Assembly (NCBI GenBank): GCA_018646565.1
Contig: JABGUO010000426.1
Location: 1-7,957 of the forward strand
Length of the DNA: 7,957 nucleotides
Direction: 5' to 3'
From: Opitutia bacterium
GTDB taxonomy: Bacteria > Verrucomicrobiota > Verrucomicrobiia > Opitutales > Seribacteraceae
Part shown: positions 1-6,985 of the stretch, piece after piece
How the letters are laid out: the number at the start of each line of letters is the position of its first letter
How positions within the stretch are numbered: the first letter of the stretch is position 1
Program-made: the position numbers and the translations under genes
The notes under the pieces: generated by a model
Databases searched by the model: none
What the model saw: only the letters and a program-made list of their open reading frames with translations
What the model was told of the DNA's origin: nothing

Positions 1-117
1 ACAGTATTACGAGCCCTTGGAATCGACCATGAAAGATTCACTTATAAATATCTCGGTCTCGACCAACGCCTCACCGGGGTGGAACATCCCAAAATAGTAC
101 CCGACTTGCTTGCCTAA
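1..117 (+). CDS. C-terminal end of a DUF1501-family protein (partial, 5' end outside window)
   Basis: Frame 1 is open from the first base and ends at a TAA at 115-117, giving 38 residues. The fragment reads [20 protein letters not shown], followed by [18 protein letters not shown]. This pattern (a 'T-x-L-x-x-LGIDHE' helix, then 'Y-x-x-x-G-x-D-x-RLT-x-V', then a short tail ending near LLA) is the usual end of DUF1501 proteins, which belong to the alkaline phosphatase/sulfatase-like superfamily, often carry a Tat signal and are abundant in Planctomycetota and Verrucomicrobiota. No catalytic residue lies in this piece, so the assignment rests on tail similarity recalled from the family. The substrate is unknown. 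It lies 85 bp upstream of the amgK-like gene on the same strand. Another sulfatase-superfamily protein with a similar tail is the main alternative. Confidence 0.72.
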   Translation, partial: TVLRALGIDHERFTYKYLGLDQRLTGVEHPKIVPDLLA

Positions 118-136
118 AATACACGCGATGAGTGGT

Positions 137-162
137 AAAACTTGGCAAGGTTTTCTATTTTT
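137..162 (+). terminator. Possible weak Rho-independent terminator after the DUF1501-like gene
   Basis: AAAACTT, a 3-base GGC loop and AAGGTTTT form a 7-bp stem with one bulged G at 137-154, followed by the T-rich run CTATTTTT at 155-162. It sits 20 bp after the DUF1501-like stop and 40 bp before the next start, where a terminator would be expected. The stem is mostly A-T pairs and therefore weak, so read-through into amgK remains possible. Confidence 0.3.
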
Positions 163-202
163 GCTTTGACCATTTATCCTTGAATCAACAGTACTTTTCA
201 CT

Positions 203-1177
203 GTGATTTCGGTGGTGGATAACAGAAAAGCTTTATTGGCGGATTGGCTTCAGGAAAAAACTCCCTTCCAGGGCGGTTCTCTTTCTATTGCCTCTGCGGA
301 TGCAAGTTTCCGGCGTTATTTTCGTTTAGTTCATCAGGACCAATCCTATATCGTTATGGATGCCCCACCCGATTTGGAACCCTCTTTGCCCTTCGTGCAA
401 ATTGGGCGATGGATGAAACAGTCAGCTATCCAAGTACCCGAAATCTTTGCCCAAGATCTTCAACTTGGCTTCTTAGTTCTTTCTGATTTTGGTGATCTCC
501 ACTACCAGGATGCCATAAAAGGGCCAAATCGAGAATCTCTTTACCAGTCAGCGATTGCTGAAATTATAAAGTTTCAAAAGTCATTAACTGACTCCGAGGA
601 AAAGCTCCCCCTTTTTGATCAGGAATGGCAAAAAAAGGAACTCGATATCTTTCGTGAATGGTGCCTCCCTGGAGTTCCTGACTCCGAGTATCTTCACTGT
701 ACTCAAACTCTTATTGAGCAGGTTGACCAGATACCAAAAGCATTTATGCACCGTGACTTTCATTGTAGAAATCTACTTCTCTGCCCAAATGAGCAAGTGG
801 GAATTATCGATTTCCAAGGAGCAATGCATGGACCGATTACTTATGACCTGGTTTCTCTCCTAAGAGATTGCTATGTCGATAATGATGAAAATTGGATTAT
901 GCAAACCACATTACAGTTTCAGGATTCACTACTTTCTTCCAACCTTGAATATGCTCGGGTCGAAACAGATGAATTTATTCGTTGGCTCGATTTTACAGGC
1001 TTACAAAGACATTTAAAATGTATCGGAATTTTTCACCGGCTTCACATTCGCGACCAAAAGCCTGATTATATGAAAGAAGTGCCCCGGGTAATAAAATACA
1101 TCAACACTGTGCTCGATCGAAACCCTCTATTACAAGATTTAAAGGAATTATTTAATCGAGCCAAAATTCTTACTTAA
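203..1177 (+). CDS. amgK: AmgK-like anomeric MurNAc/GlcNAc kinase (aminoglycoside phosphotransferase fold)
   Basis: Encodes 324 aa, close to the roughly 340 aa usual for AmgK. AmgK phosphorylates the anomeric hydroxyl of MurNAc (and GlcNAc) with ATP in the cytoplasm, giving the 1-phosphate used by MurU. Visible motifs are the family N-lobe signature SADASFRRYF (31-40), VMDAPP (51-56), the LVLSDFGD segment (91-98), the Brenner/catalytic motif HRDFHCRN (183-190, catalytic base D185, metal ligand N190), and IIDFQGAMHGPITYDLVSLL (201-220), where DFQ replaces the kinase DFG, as is typical of AmgK. The start is GTG at 203. In-frame GTGs at 212 and 215 are equally possible, an in-frame TGA at 167 limits extension, and no Shine-Dalgarno site marks the choice. 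The next gene, murU-like, follows after 6 bp, so the two are surely cotranscribed; that pairing is the strongest functional evidence. A kinase for another sugar cannot be excluded. Confidence 0.88.
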   Translation: MISVVDNRKALLADWLQEKTPFQGGSLSIASADASFRRYFRLVHQDQSYIVMDAPPDLEPSLPFVQIGRWMKQSAIQVPEIFAQDLQLGFLVLSDFGDLHYQDAIKGPNRESLYQSAIAEIIKFQKSLTDSEEKLPLFDQEWQKKELDIFREWCLPGVPDSEYLHCTQTLIEQVDQIPKAFMHRDFHCRNLLLCPNEQVGIIDFQGAMHGPITYDLVSLLRDCYVDNDENWIMQTTLQFQDSLLSSNLEYARVETDEFIRWLDFTGLQRHLKCIGIFHRLHIRDQKPDYMKEVPRVIKYINTVLDRNPLLQDLKELFNRAKILT

Positions 1178-1183
1178 TTATTT

Positions 1184-1852
1184 ATGAAAGCTATGATTTT
1201 AGCCGCAGGTTATGGAAAAAGATTGCGCCCATTAACCGATCATACCCCCAAACCATTGGTTTCAATTGGAGGAAAACCACTCATTGTACACCACCTCGAA
1301 AAAATCGCTCAAACAGGGATTAAAGAGGTAGTAATAAACCTTGGTCACTTGGGTTCCAAGATTCCCGAGGCGTTGGGAAATGGGGACACATGGGGACTTT
1401 CGATTCAATATTCCGAAGAAGGTCCCGATCCACTTGAAACCGGAGGCGGCATGGCAAAAGCGTTGCCCTTATTGGGGTCTGAAACCTTTCTTCTGGTGAA
1501 CGGTGATGTGTGGTGCGATTTGGATTTTTCTTCGATCCCCCGTTCGCTCGAGTCAAATGACCAATCTCTTCTTTACCTTGTCCAACAGCCCGAATGGAGA
1601 GAGCGGGGAGACTTTTCACTTGTCAATAGACGCGTTGTAGAATCCGAGTCACCACAATATCTTTACGCCGGGATTGCTCTTTACCACCCCTCTATTTTGG
1701 AGGGTGCAAAAGTGGAAAAATTTTCAATTGTACCCCGGCTAAAACAGGCAATCGCATCGGATCGAGTCGCCGGGATTCTCCATCTAGGGGAATGGGATGA
1801 TGTCGGCACACCCGAGCGCTTACATGCCATACAGGCAAATCATGGGAATTAA
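1184..1852 (+). CDS. murU: MurU-like MurNAc-1-phosphate uridylyltransferase
   Basis: Encodes 222 aa, the normal MurU length. MurU transfers UMP from UTP to alpha-MurNAc-1-phosphate, giving UDP-MurNAc and diphosphate in the cytoplasm. It is a single-domain nucleotidyltransferase: the nucleotide-binding loop LAAGYGKRLRPLT occupies residues 6-18, TPKPL 21-25 (conserved Lys), LETGGG 84-89, NGDVW 106-110 (metal-binding Asp108), and EWDDVGTPERL 203-213 closes the active site with a second metal-binding Asp. There is no C-terminal left-handed beta-helix, which separates it from GlmU/GlmM-associated enzymes and from larger mannose-1-phosphate guanylyltransferases. The ATG at 1184 is only 6 bp after the amgK stop, with no Shine-Dalgarno site, so translation is probably coupled. 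Its TAA overlaps the TAA of the convergent cytochrome gene. A UDP-GlcNAc or other NDP-sugar pyrophosphorylase role is the alternative. Confidence 0.88.
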   Translation: MKAMILAAGYGKRLRPLTDHTPKPLVSIGGKPLIVHHLEKIAQTGIKEVVINLGHLGSKIPEALGNGDTWGLSIQYSEEGPDPLETGGGMAKALPLLGSETFLLVNGDVWCDLDFSSIPRSLESNDQSLLYLVQQPEWRERGDFSLVNRRVVESESPQYLYAGIALYHPSILEGAKVEKFSIVPRLKQAIASDRVAGILHLGEWDDVGTPERLHAIQANHGN

Positions 1853-2553
1853 AATGGTTTGACTGATTTGTTCGGAGCCAAGCGATCCCGATTCGATAAT
1901 TCTTCCTCGGGGCCAAACGCATCAACACAATAAGCGACCACATTGCGCAAATTTCGATCCGAGATCTCTTGGGATGCCGCCGCCATTGCCTGTCCTCCAA
2001 TATCCTGAGAGTGATACCCGCGTTCCCCTGATCGAAACTTTCTCATTTGTTCCAAAAAATACCAACCCTCAAGTCTTTGTAAGGAAGGAGCATTCAGCAA
2101 CCGGTTGCCCTCTCCATTCCCCCCATGACAGGAAGCACACCTTTGGTTGAAATATTCTTTCCCCTCCTCCAAGCTCCCCTGCACCGTCCGAATGGCAGGC
2201 AGTGGATCCTGTTCAGAAAACCAATTGGCCACATAAGCCAATTCAAAATCATCTTTTATTTTTCGGGCGCCAACCCCCATCAAATACTCGGAGCGATTCG
2301 AAGCTAATTTCCCGCGCACTCCCGAGCGAAATTTTTCTAATTGATCCATCAGGTACCACATTTCCATACCGTGTAATATAGGACCACGCTGAGCTTCTTT
2401 ATTACTGTGACAAAGCATACACTCCGCAACCAAAGTTTCACCCCTTTGCGAATCACTCATTAACACAACAGAGTCCTTCTTTACCTCCGGCACACAAGAA
2501 AAGACTAGGGTCATGGTTCCAATAAAAATGAAAAGTTGCATCAAGGTATTCAT
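1849..2553 (-). CDS. Diheme c-type cytochrome lipoprotein (c4-like)
   Basis: Encodes 234 aa. The N-terminus is a lipoprotein signal: hydrophobic residues 5-19, then a lipobox-like VFSC with the lipidated Cys at residue 20, so the protein should be membrane-anchored outside the cytoplasm. Two heme c sites follow: CMLCH (45-49) and CASCH (139-143). The mature part is an internal duplication. WYLMDQLEKFRSGVRG (66-81) repeats as WYFLEQMRKFRSGERG (164-179), 10 of 16 identical, and likely distal Met ligands M92 and M190 are also 98 residues apart. This is the architecture of cytochrome c4, a diheme electron carrier delivering electrons to terminal oxidases. No oxidase gene is in view, so its partner is unknown. 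The ATG at 2551-2553 has no Shine-Dalgarno site. It overlaps the end of murU by 4 bp (convergent) and is divergent from the ABC ATPase. Confidence 0.92.
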   Translation of the reverse strand: MNTLMQLFIFIGTMTLVFSCVPEVKKDSVVLMSDSQRGETLVAECMLCHSNKEAQRGPILHGMEMWYLMDQLEKFRSGVRGKLASNRSEYLMGVGARKIKDDFELAYVANWFSEQDPLPAIRTVQGSLEEGKEYFNQRCASCHGGNGEGNRLLNAPSLQRLEGWYFLEQMRKFRSGERGYHSQDIGGQAMAAASQEISDRNLRNVVAYCVDAFGPEEELSNRDRLAPNKSVKPF

Positions 2554-2565
2554 CGTGTGGACTAC

Positions 2566-2593
2566 AATCTACAAATTTACCCAAACTCCTCAA
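2566..2593 (-). promoter_or_regulatory. Candidate sigma70-type promoter for the cytochrome gene
   Basis: On the minus strand a -35-like TTGAGG (plus coordinates 2588-2593) and a -10-like TAGATT (2566-2571) are separated by 16 bp. Both match consensus at 4 of 6 positions. The -10 ends about 12 bases before the ATG, so the transcript would be almost leaderless, in keeping with the missing Shine-Dalgarno site. The 100-bp gap to the divergent ATPase gene must hold promoters for both directions; I could not pick a convincing one for the ATPase. Confidence 0.22.
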
Positions 2594-2653
2594 GCGACAA
2601 AACAAATCCCTCTATGCTTTACCCTTGGCACATCATCCTTCACAATAGTCAAA

Positions 2654-3730
2654 ATGTCTAGTATTTCCCTCCATAACATAAGCAAGGTATTTCCCGACGG
2701 GACACAAGCGGTACAGGAAATTAGTTTAGAGATTAGGGCAGGTGAATTCCTCGTCCTTGTCGGACCTTCCGGTTGCGGAAAATCGACATTACTACGATTA
2801 ATCGCCGGCCTTGATGAACTCACTGGTGGATCGATTAAAATCGGAGGGGAAAATGCGGCTTCGCTCCTACCTAAGGACCGAGACTTGGCACTGGTCTTTC
2901 AAAACTATGCTCTTTTTCCCAATCTATCCGTTTATGATAACCTTTCCTTTGGACTCAAGGCTAGAAAAGTTTCAAAAGTGATAATCAAAGAAAAAATTAT
3001 TCCCGTCTCCCAAAGGCTCGGACTGGAGGAACTCCTTCAGCGAAAACCAGACGAACTCTCGGGTGGGCAAAGACAAAGGGTTGCCTTAGGTCGATTACTC
3101 GTCCGCAATCCTAGTATCCACCTATTGGATGAACCGTTGAGCAACTTGGATGCAAATTTACGCACATCCATGCGGCATGAACTGGCAAAACTCCACAACG
3201 AATATCAAAAAACCACTCTTTTTGTAACCCACGACCAGGTCGAAGCAATGACGCTCGGACAACGGCTTTGCGTAATGAACCAAGGCCGTATCATTCAAGT
3301 TGGAACTCCAACAGAAATTTATGATTTCCCCGAGCATCGCTTTGTGGCGGAATTTTTTGGATCCCCTCCAATCAATCTGTTTAAGGGCGAGATTCAAAGT
3401 GTTCAAAATAATTCCTTTTTTACCAACGGCTCAATTCAAATTCCCTTACCAAAGGATTCAGATCTTTCGGAGAGAGAAATTGAATTGGGAATTCGCCCAG
3501 AAGATTGGACAGTTCATAATGAAGCACCTTCTCACTCCGTATCTGCAACACTCCAAAGAATTGAAAATTTAGGCGACACTCGTATTCTACATTTTGCAAC
3601 TCAGGAAAATGCAATAATAGCTAAATCAGAACTACGGGAATTTCAGGTAGGGAGACAGTATTTCCTGACCCCCCATTGGAACCGAGTTCATTGGTTTGAC
3701 CTTCAAACAGAAAAGCGAGTACTACGATAA
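2654..3730 (+). CDS. Sugar ABC transporter ATP-binding protein, MalK/UgpC/MsmK type
   Basis: Encodes 358 aa, the usual MalK/UgpC length. It is the cytoplasmic ATPase of a carbohydrate importer. Visible motifs: Walker A GPSGCGKST (37-45), Q-loop VFQNYALFP with Q83, signature LSGGQRQR (135-142), Walker B IHLLDE (155-160, catalytic E160), D-loop SNLD (163-166) and H-loop VTHDQ with H193. Residues from about 235 form the C-terminal OB/TOBE regulatory region, including GIRPEDW (279-285), typical of the MalK subfamily that serves sugar and polyol importers. The frame stays open 141 bp upstream to 2513, but the MalK-type N-terminus begins at the ATG at 2654, and the extra 47 residues overlap the cytochrome start and resemble nothing. 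No Shine-Dalgarno site is present. Its last 9 bp overlap the convergent MalG-type permease gene; it is probably the energising subunit for that transporter, although MsmK-type ATPases can serve several. Confidence 0.96.
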   Translation: MSSISLHNISKVFPDGTQAVQEISLEIRAGEFLVLVGPSGCGKSTLLRLIAGLDELTGGSIKIGGENAASLLPKDRDLALVFQNYALFPNLSVYDNLSFGLKARKVSKVIIKEKIIPVSQRLGLEELLQRKPDELSGGQRQRVALGRLLVRNPSIHLLDEPLSNLDANLRTSMRHELAKLHNEYQKTTLFVTHDQVEAMTLGQRLCVMNQGRIIQVGTPTEIYDFPEHRFVAEFFGSPPINLFKGEIQSVQNNSFFTNGSIQIPLPKDSDLSEREIELGIRPEDWTVHNEAPSHSVSATLQRIENLGDTRILHFATQENAIIAKSELREFQVGRQYFLTPHWNRVHWFDLQTEKRVLR

Positions 3731-4528
3731 CGAGAGGTGGACCAGAGCTGTTTTCATTTTTCGAAAACAAACCGCAAAAAGAATCACCACTGGAAATAGT
3801 GATATGGTAGCGGCGGCCATCCCTACTGACTCCGGTATTCGATGGCTGGAATCCCGGAGTTTTGACAATGCAATGGGCAAGGTGGTATTTTCATCATCCA
3901 AAAGTAACAACGGTAAAAGGTGTTCCTGCCAACTGAGGATAAAATGAAGCAGCCCATAAGTAATTAGAGAGGGTGCGACTAAAGGAAGTATCAGAAAAAA
4001 AGTACGGGGAATAGAAAATCCTTCCACTTTTGCCAATTCCAGTAATTCGTTGGGAATCTTTCGAAATACCTGCGTAAAAAAAACAATCCCCAACCCACTG
4101 GCAATACCAGGAAAAATTAATGACCAACTTGTTCCCTGTAATCCAAGCCATAACATCCAATCAAACAATGGAACTGCCATAGCTTGTTTGGGAATCAAAA
4201 TTACGAGAATTGCCACGCCAAACAAAAAGGATTTTCCACGAAAAGAATACTTGGCAAATACAAATGCCGCTGCTGCAGTAATCAAGGTGGCAAAAAGTGC
4301 CTGTAAGCCTGAGATAAAAAGGGAATTGGAAAAAAAGGAATAAAATGGAAGGTACTGCTCAGAAAATAAACTTTGGTAGGAATCCATCTCAAAATTTTCC
4401 GGAAAAAGTAAAGTGGGTTGGTAAATTTCGCGATTCGTCTTAAAAGACGACAGGAACATCCATAGGAAGGGATACAGACAGATAATGACCGATCCCGTCA
4501 AAATACAAAAAGAGATTAACTTTCTCAT
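3722..4528 (-). CDS. Carbohydrate ABC transporter permease, MalG type
   Basis: Encodes 268 aa, an inner-membrane subunit with about six hydrophobic segments (roughly residues 4-27, 68-91, 100-123, 134-155, 181-205, 236-256). The cytoplasmic coupling (EAA) loop that docks on the ATPase reads ELAKVEGFSIPRTFFLILP (164-182); Glu169 replaces the common Asp and Gly170 is conserved. The N-terminal YPFLWMFLSSFKTNREIY stretch (19-36) is a hallmark of the MalG/UgpE branch. I start it at the ATG at 4526-4528, which forms an ATGA overlap with the MalF-type stop and lies 10 bases after a strong AGGAGGT. An in-frame GTG four codons upstream overlaps that site and so is unlikely. It is the last gene of the operon. 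Its TAG at 3722-3724 lies inside the 3' end of the convergent ATPase gene. Confidence 0.95.
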   Translation of the reverse strand: MRKLISFCILTGSVIICLYPFLWMFLSSFKTNREIYQPTLLFPENFEMDSYQSLFSEQYLPFYSFFSNSLFISGLQALFATLITAAAAFVFAKYSFRGKSFLFGVAILVILIPKQAMAVPLFDWMLWLGLQGTSWSLIFPGIASGLGIVFFTQVFRKIPNELLELAKVEGFSIPRTFFLILPLVAPSLITYGLLHFILSWQEHLLPLLLLDDENTTLPIALSKLRDSSHRIPESVGMAAATISLFPVVILFAVCFRKMKTALVHLSLS

Positions 4529-5517
4529 CGGAGAACCCACCTCCTCCGTCCCTGTAAAATTATAAACAAAAGCAACGCCGTAATGGGAACCACCAACAGA
4601 CTCATCGCAGCCGCTCCCGGAAAATCAAATCGTCCCGAACCTCCTGGGAAAGCAACTTGGTACACATAGGTGACCAATAGTAAACCAGAGTCCAATATTC
4701 CTCCCGAACCACCCAGTAGGTTATAGGCACCGGAAAACGAAGCAAAACCATCCACCACCAAGAATACCATTGCGAACAAAGCCAGATGCCAAAGATTTGG
4801 GATTAAGATTTTTCGAACCAATAACCATTTCCCTGCACCCTCAATTTTGGCCACCTCCCATTGCCAATTTGGAATTGCCTGTAATCCACAAAGAAAAAAT
4901 AGGGTTACTAATCCAGTCCAACGCCAAACTGCCTGAATAATAAGCGAAGGCATTATAAAAGAGGGATCCATCATCCAATTCACTGGTTCAAAACCGAGGG
5001 GGACTACAAAGTATTGATTCAATGCACCAGTTCGGCCATGAAAGAAGAGATAAAACAAAGTGGATAGGACACCGGGAAGTGCCAAACCGGGTATCATTAA
5101 ACAAAAAACGAGCAGACCCCGGGAAAATTTGCTTAATTGAAATAAGCAGAGTGAAAGTATAAATGAAAGTGGAATGAGTAACAAAATCGAACCCAATACA
5201 TAAATTAAAGTATTTCTTAAGGCTTTATAAAATTTTGCATCTTCGAGTACATTGCTAAAGTTTTGCAATCCAATATATTTCATATTGTCTCTCTGAATCA
5301 CCTCAGAATTCTCTGGCAAATTCCAGGATAAGTAAAATGGGGGAGGGTTTGTACCTGTTGACTCAATTACCTCGCGGTGTGGTGCTGTAAAAGTAGGGCT
5401 TTGTAATGATAGATCGATCCCTAAAATCAGCGGAACCAACCAAAACAAGACCCACAGTCCAAAAAAAGGAACAAGAAGCCAAAAAAGAGAGCCTTTTTCG
5501 TATTGAGATAGAACCAA
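4525..5517 (-). CDS. Carbohydrate ABC transporter permease, MalF type
   Basis: Encodes 330 aa, an inner-membrane permease. TM1 is about residues 12-34, then comes a long outward-facing loop (about 36-95) with a Pro/Ser/Thr-rich stretch, then YIGLQNF (81-87), the usual lead-in to the transport domain. Further TM segments lie near 104-126, 135-158, 188-212, 244-262 and 302-322. The coupling EAA loop is EVAKIEGAGKWLLVRKILIP (221-240), with conserved Gly227. The start is uncertain. A TTG at 5515-5517 fits the family N-terminus, 15 bp after the binding-protein stop, but has no Shine-Dalgarno site; no ATG exists before residue 80, which would remove TM1. It lies between the binding protein and the MalG-type gene, and its TGA overlaps the MalG-type ATG (ATGA). 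The two permeases are expected to form the transmembrane heterodimer. Confidence 0.94.
   Translation of the reverse strand: MVLSQYEKGSLFWLLVPFFGLWVLFWLVPLILGIDLSLQSPTFTAPHREVIESTGTNPPPFYLSWNLPENSEVIQRDNMKYIGLQNFSNVLEDAKFYKALRNTLIYVLGSILLLIPLSFILSLCLFQLSKFSRGLLVFCLMIPGLALPGVLSTLFYLFFHGRTGALNQYFVVPLGFEPVNWMMDPSFIMPSLIIQAVWRWTGLVTLFFLCGLQAIPNWQWEVAKIEGAGKWLLVRKILIPNLWHLALFAMVFLVVDGFASFSGAYNLLGGSGGILDSGLLLVTYVYQVAFPGGSGRFDFPGAAAMSLLVVPITALLLFIILQGRRRWVLR
4539..4547 (-). promoter_or_regulatory. Strong Shine-Dalgarno site for the MalG-type gene, inside the MalF-type CDS
   Basis: Reads GGAGGAGGT on the minus strand, 10 bases upstream of the ATG at 4528. It is the only strong ribosome-binding site in the window and decides between two candidate starts. 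With the ATGA overlap it points to an efficient internal or coupled start, keeping the two permeases at matched levels. Confidence 0.75.
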
Positions 5518-5532
5518 AATCAGGAGAAAAAA

Positions 5533-6810
5533 TTATCGATCGCGACCGCTATTTTTCATCGCATCTTTATACTGCTTGATCGCGTCTTTGGGGGACAACG
5601 CACCAAACATTACCGAACCGAAATAATTCTCCTGCATTAGGAAAATAGCCTGGGGCCGTCTTGGATCGACCACTACCGGTGGGATCTCCTTTGCGAGTTG
5701 GATCAATAACTCACCAATGGACTGTTCAAAATATTCGTGTTTCGCCAACAGTCTTTCATCTTTCCATGAGGGCTGGTATGCTGGAAAGCTGTTTCCCTGT
5801 AAAAAACGCTCCGCATTGGCCTCCTTATTCTTCATCACAAACTCAATAAAGTCCCAAGACTCCTCCCTCTTTTTACTTCCCTTGCAAATCATGAGTCCCT
5901 GGCCGGCAAAAGTGGCAGTTCGGGGCCCTAGCTCACCTTTCTCATTTCGCCAAGTGGGAAGTGGCATCATTCCCCATAACCCCTTCATCCCTGGCGCAAA
6001 CTGTTGAAAAAGGTCAAGGCCATACCAATCGGCTCCGGGCACGCAAAGCACTTCACCAGTTTCCAAATCTCCACTAAAGAAAACCGGATCGAAAATGGAT
6101 CCTCTATCTGGCATTACGGTAATTTGAGCAGCTGACATTTCGGCAAACTCCTCCAACACTTCGAGTGCTTTCTCTTCATCTGGTAAGAAGTTTCCTTTTT
6201 TATCAAACAAATCGGTTCCTTTTTGCCGGAGAAAAACATCAAATAGAGTACCATCCAATGCCATAAGTCGCTGACCTTGGTCCTCCTGTAATTCTGCTCC
6301 CACTTCAGCCACATCGGCCCAAGTTTTTAAATCACTTGGCTTGATATCGAATTCTTCAAACAAATCTTTTCGATAATAAAGTACCATCGCACTAAGTGAT
6401 TGGGGAACCCCCATTACCTTTCCGTTGTAGGTAAAAACCTCCAATCTCCTTGGGTGTAAATCTTTACTTAGACCAGATTTTTTTACTTTTTTTGTTAGGT
6501 CAACAAAAGGCGAATCTTCGTTCAGAAATACACCAAAAAAAGTTTCATCCAACTGAACCATGTCGGGAATTCCCTGCCCCGACCGAATGGCAACTCCCAA
6601 TTTATCGGGCATTTCACGAAAACCATATGCCTTCACATTAATGGTGACATCTTTTTTTCTACTCTTCGCATACAACTCACCCATTTGTTCGTAATAAACT
6701 TGGTCCTGAAAGGAACTGATCCAAATAACCAACTCTTTTGCGCTGAGTGGACTCACAACCGAAAGTACTGCGATTACAAATAAATAGAAATATGACTTAA
6801 TGGATTTCAT
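5533..6810 (-). CDS. Extracellular solute-binding protein of a sugar ABC importer (COG1653/UgpB-like)
   Basis: Encodes 425 aa, the normal length for family-1 solute-binding proteins. Residues 1-24 form a Sec signal peptide (basic start, hydrophobic 7-20, cleavage likely after PLSA). There is no lipobox Cys, so the mature protein should be free in the periplasm. Family features: a first beta strand ELVIWISSFQ (26-35), IPDMVQLDE (81-89), YNGKVMGVPQSLSAMVLYYR (128-147, the strand that crosses into the second lobe), the GPRTATFAGQGLMI segment (295-308) and SWDFIEFVM (318-326). Aromatic residues such as W261-Y263 and W279 could stack on sugar rings, but the ligand cannot be deduced; maltose, arabinose, glycerol-phosphate or oligosaccharide systems all share this fold. 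It is the first gene of the operon, 15 bp before the MalF-type gene. The ATG at 6808-6810 has no Shine-Dalgarno site. Confidence 0.95.
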   Translation of the reverse strand: MKSIKSYFYLFVIAVLSVVSPLSAKELVIWISSFQDQVYYEQMGELYAKSRKKDVTINVKAYGFREMPDKLGVAIRSGQGIPDMVQLDETFFGVFLNEDSPFVDLTKKVKKSGLSKDLHPRRLEVFTYNGKVMGVPQSLSAMVLYYRKDLFEEFDIKPSDLKTWADVAEVGAELQEDQGQRLMALDGTLFDVFLRQKGTDLFDKKGNFLPDEEKALEVLEEFAEMSAAQITVMPDRGSIFDPVFFSGDLETGEVLCVPGADWYGLDLFQQFAPGMKGLWGMMPLPTWRNEKGELGPRTATFAGQGLMICKGSKKREESWDFIEFVMKNKEANAERFLQGNSFPAYQPSWKDERLLAKHEYFEQSIGELLIQLAKEIPPVVVDPRRPQAIFLMQENYFGSVMFGALSPKDAIKQYKDAMKNSGRDR

Positions 6811-6811
6811 T

Positions 6812-6849
6812 AGGGTTATTAATTATGCTCGAACCCTCAATCATCGCAA
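6812..6849 (-). promoter_or_regulatory. Candidate promoter and operator-like dyad of the sugar importer operon
   Basis: On the minus strand a -35-like TTGCGA (plus 6844-6849) and a -10-like CATAAT (6822-6827, 5 of 6 matches) are 16 bp apart, about 11 bases before the operon's ATG. A perfect 6-bp inverted repeat, AGGGTT (6812-6817) and AACCCT (6832-6837), brackets the -10 with a 14-bp spacer. This is a natural place for a repressor to bind, or for a small hairpin over the start site. No regulator gene lies in the window, so the regulatory role is inference. Confidence 0.3.
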
Positions 6850-6985
6850 GCTCGTACAGAAAATTAGTCTAAGATTTATTTATGGATATAAATTACTTTT
6901 TTTATATTTTGAATCCTAAATCATTAGAATAATTAAAAGCCCTCTCCTCTTGTAGATCTTGAGTTCTTTTGCTATTAATGCAAAC

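Noticed and set aside
7..201. 64-codon minus-strand frame at the left edge
   Set aside because: It runs opposite the DUF1501-like C-terminus, which is the better explanation of that DNA.
1320..1619. 99-codon minus-strand frame inside murU
   Set aside because: It is antisense to the conserved nucleotidyltransferase motifs and is a shadow of them.
1692..2000. 102-codon minus-strand frame across the murU/cytochrome junction
   Set aside because: It overlaps two well-supported genes in other frames and has no recognisable motif.
2624..2645. sigma54-like promoter (CTTGGCAC ... TTCAC) before the ABC ATPase
   Set aside because: The GG-to-GC spacing is about two bases too long and the -12 GC is absent.
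2513..2653. Upstream in-frame extension of the ABC ATPase to an earlier ATG
   Set aside because: It overlaps the divergent cytochrome start, the extra 47 residues resemble no MalK N-terminus, and the ATG at 2654 fits the family exactly.
4050..4343. 97-codon plus-strand frame opposite the MalG-type permease
   Set aside because: It lies antisense to transmembrane and EAA-loop coding, with low-complexity Lys/Ala/Ile content typical of a shadow frame.
4538..4540. GTG as start of the MalG-type permease
   Set aside because: The codon overlaps the Shine-Dalgarno site itself; the ATG at 4526-4528 has the correct spacing and an ATGA overlap.
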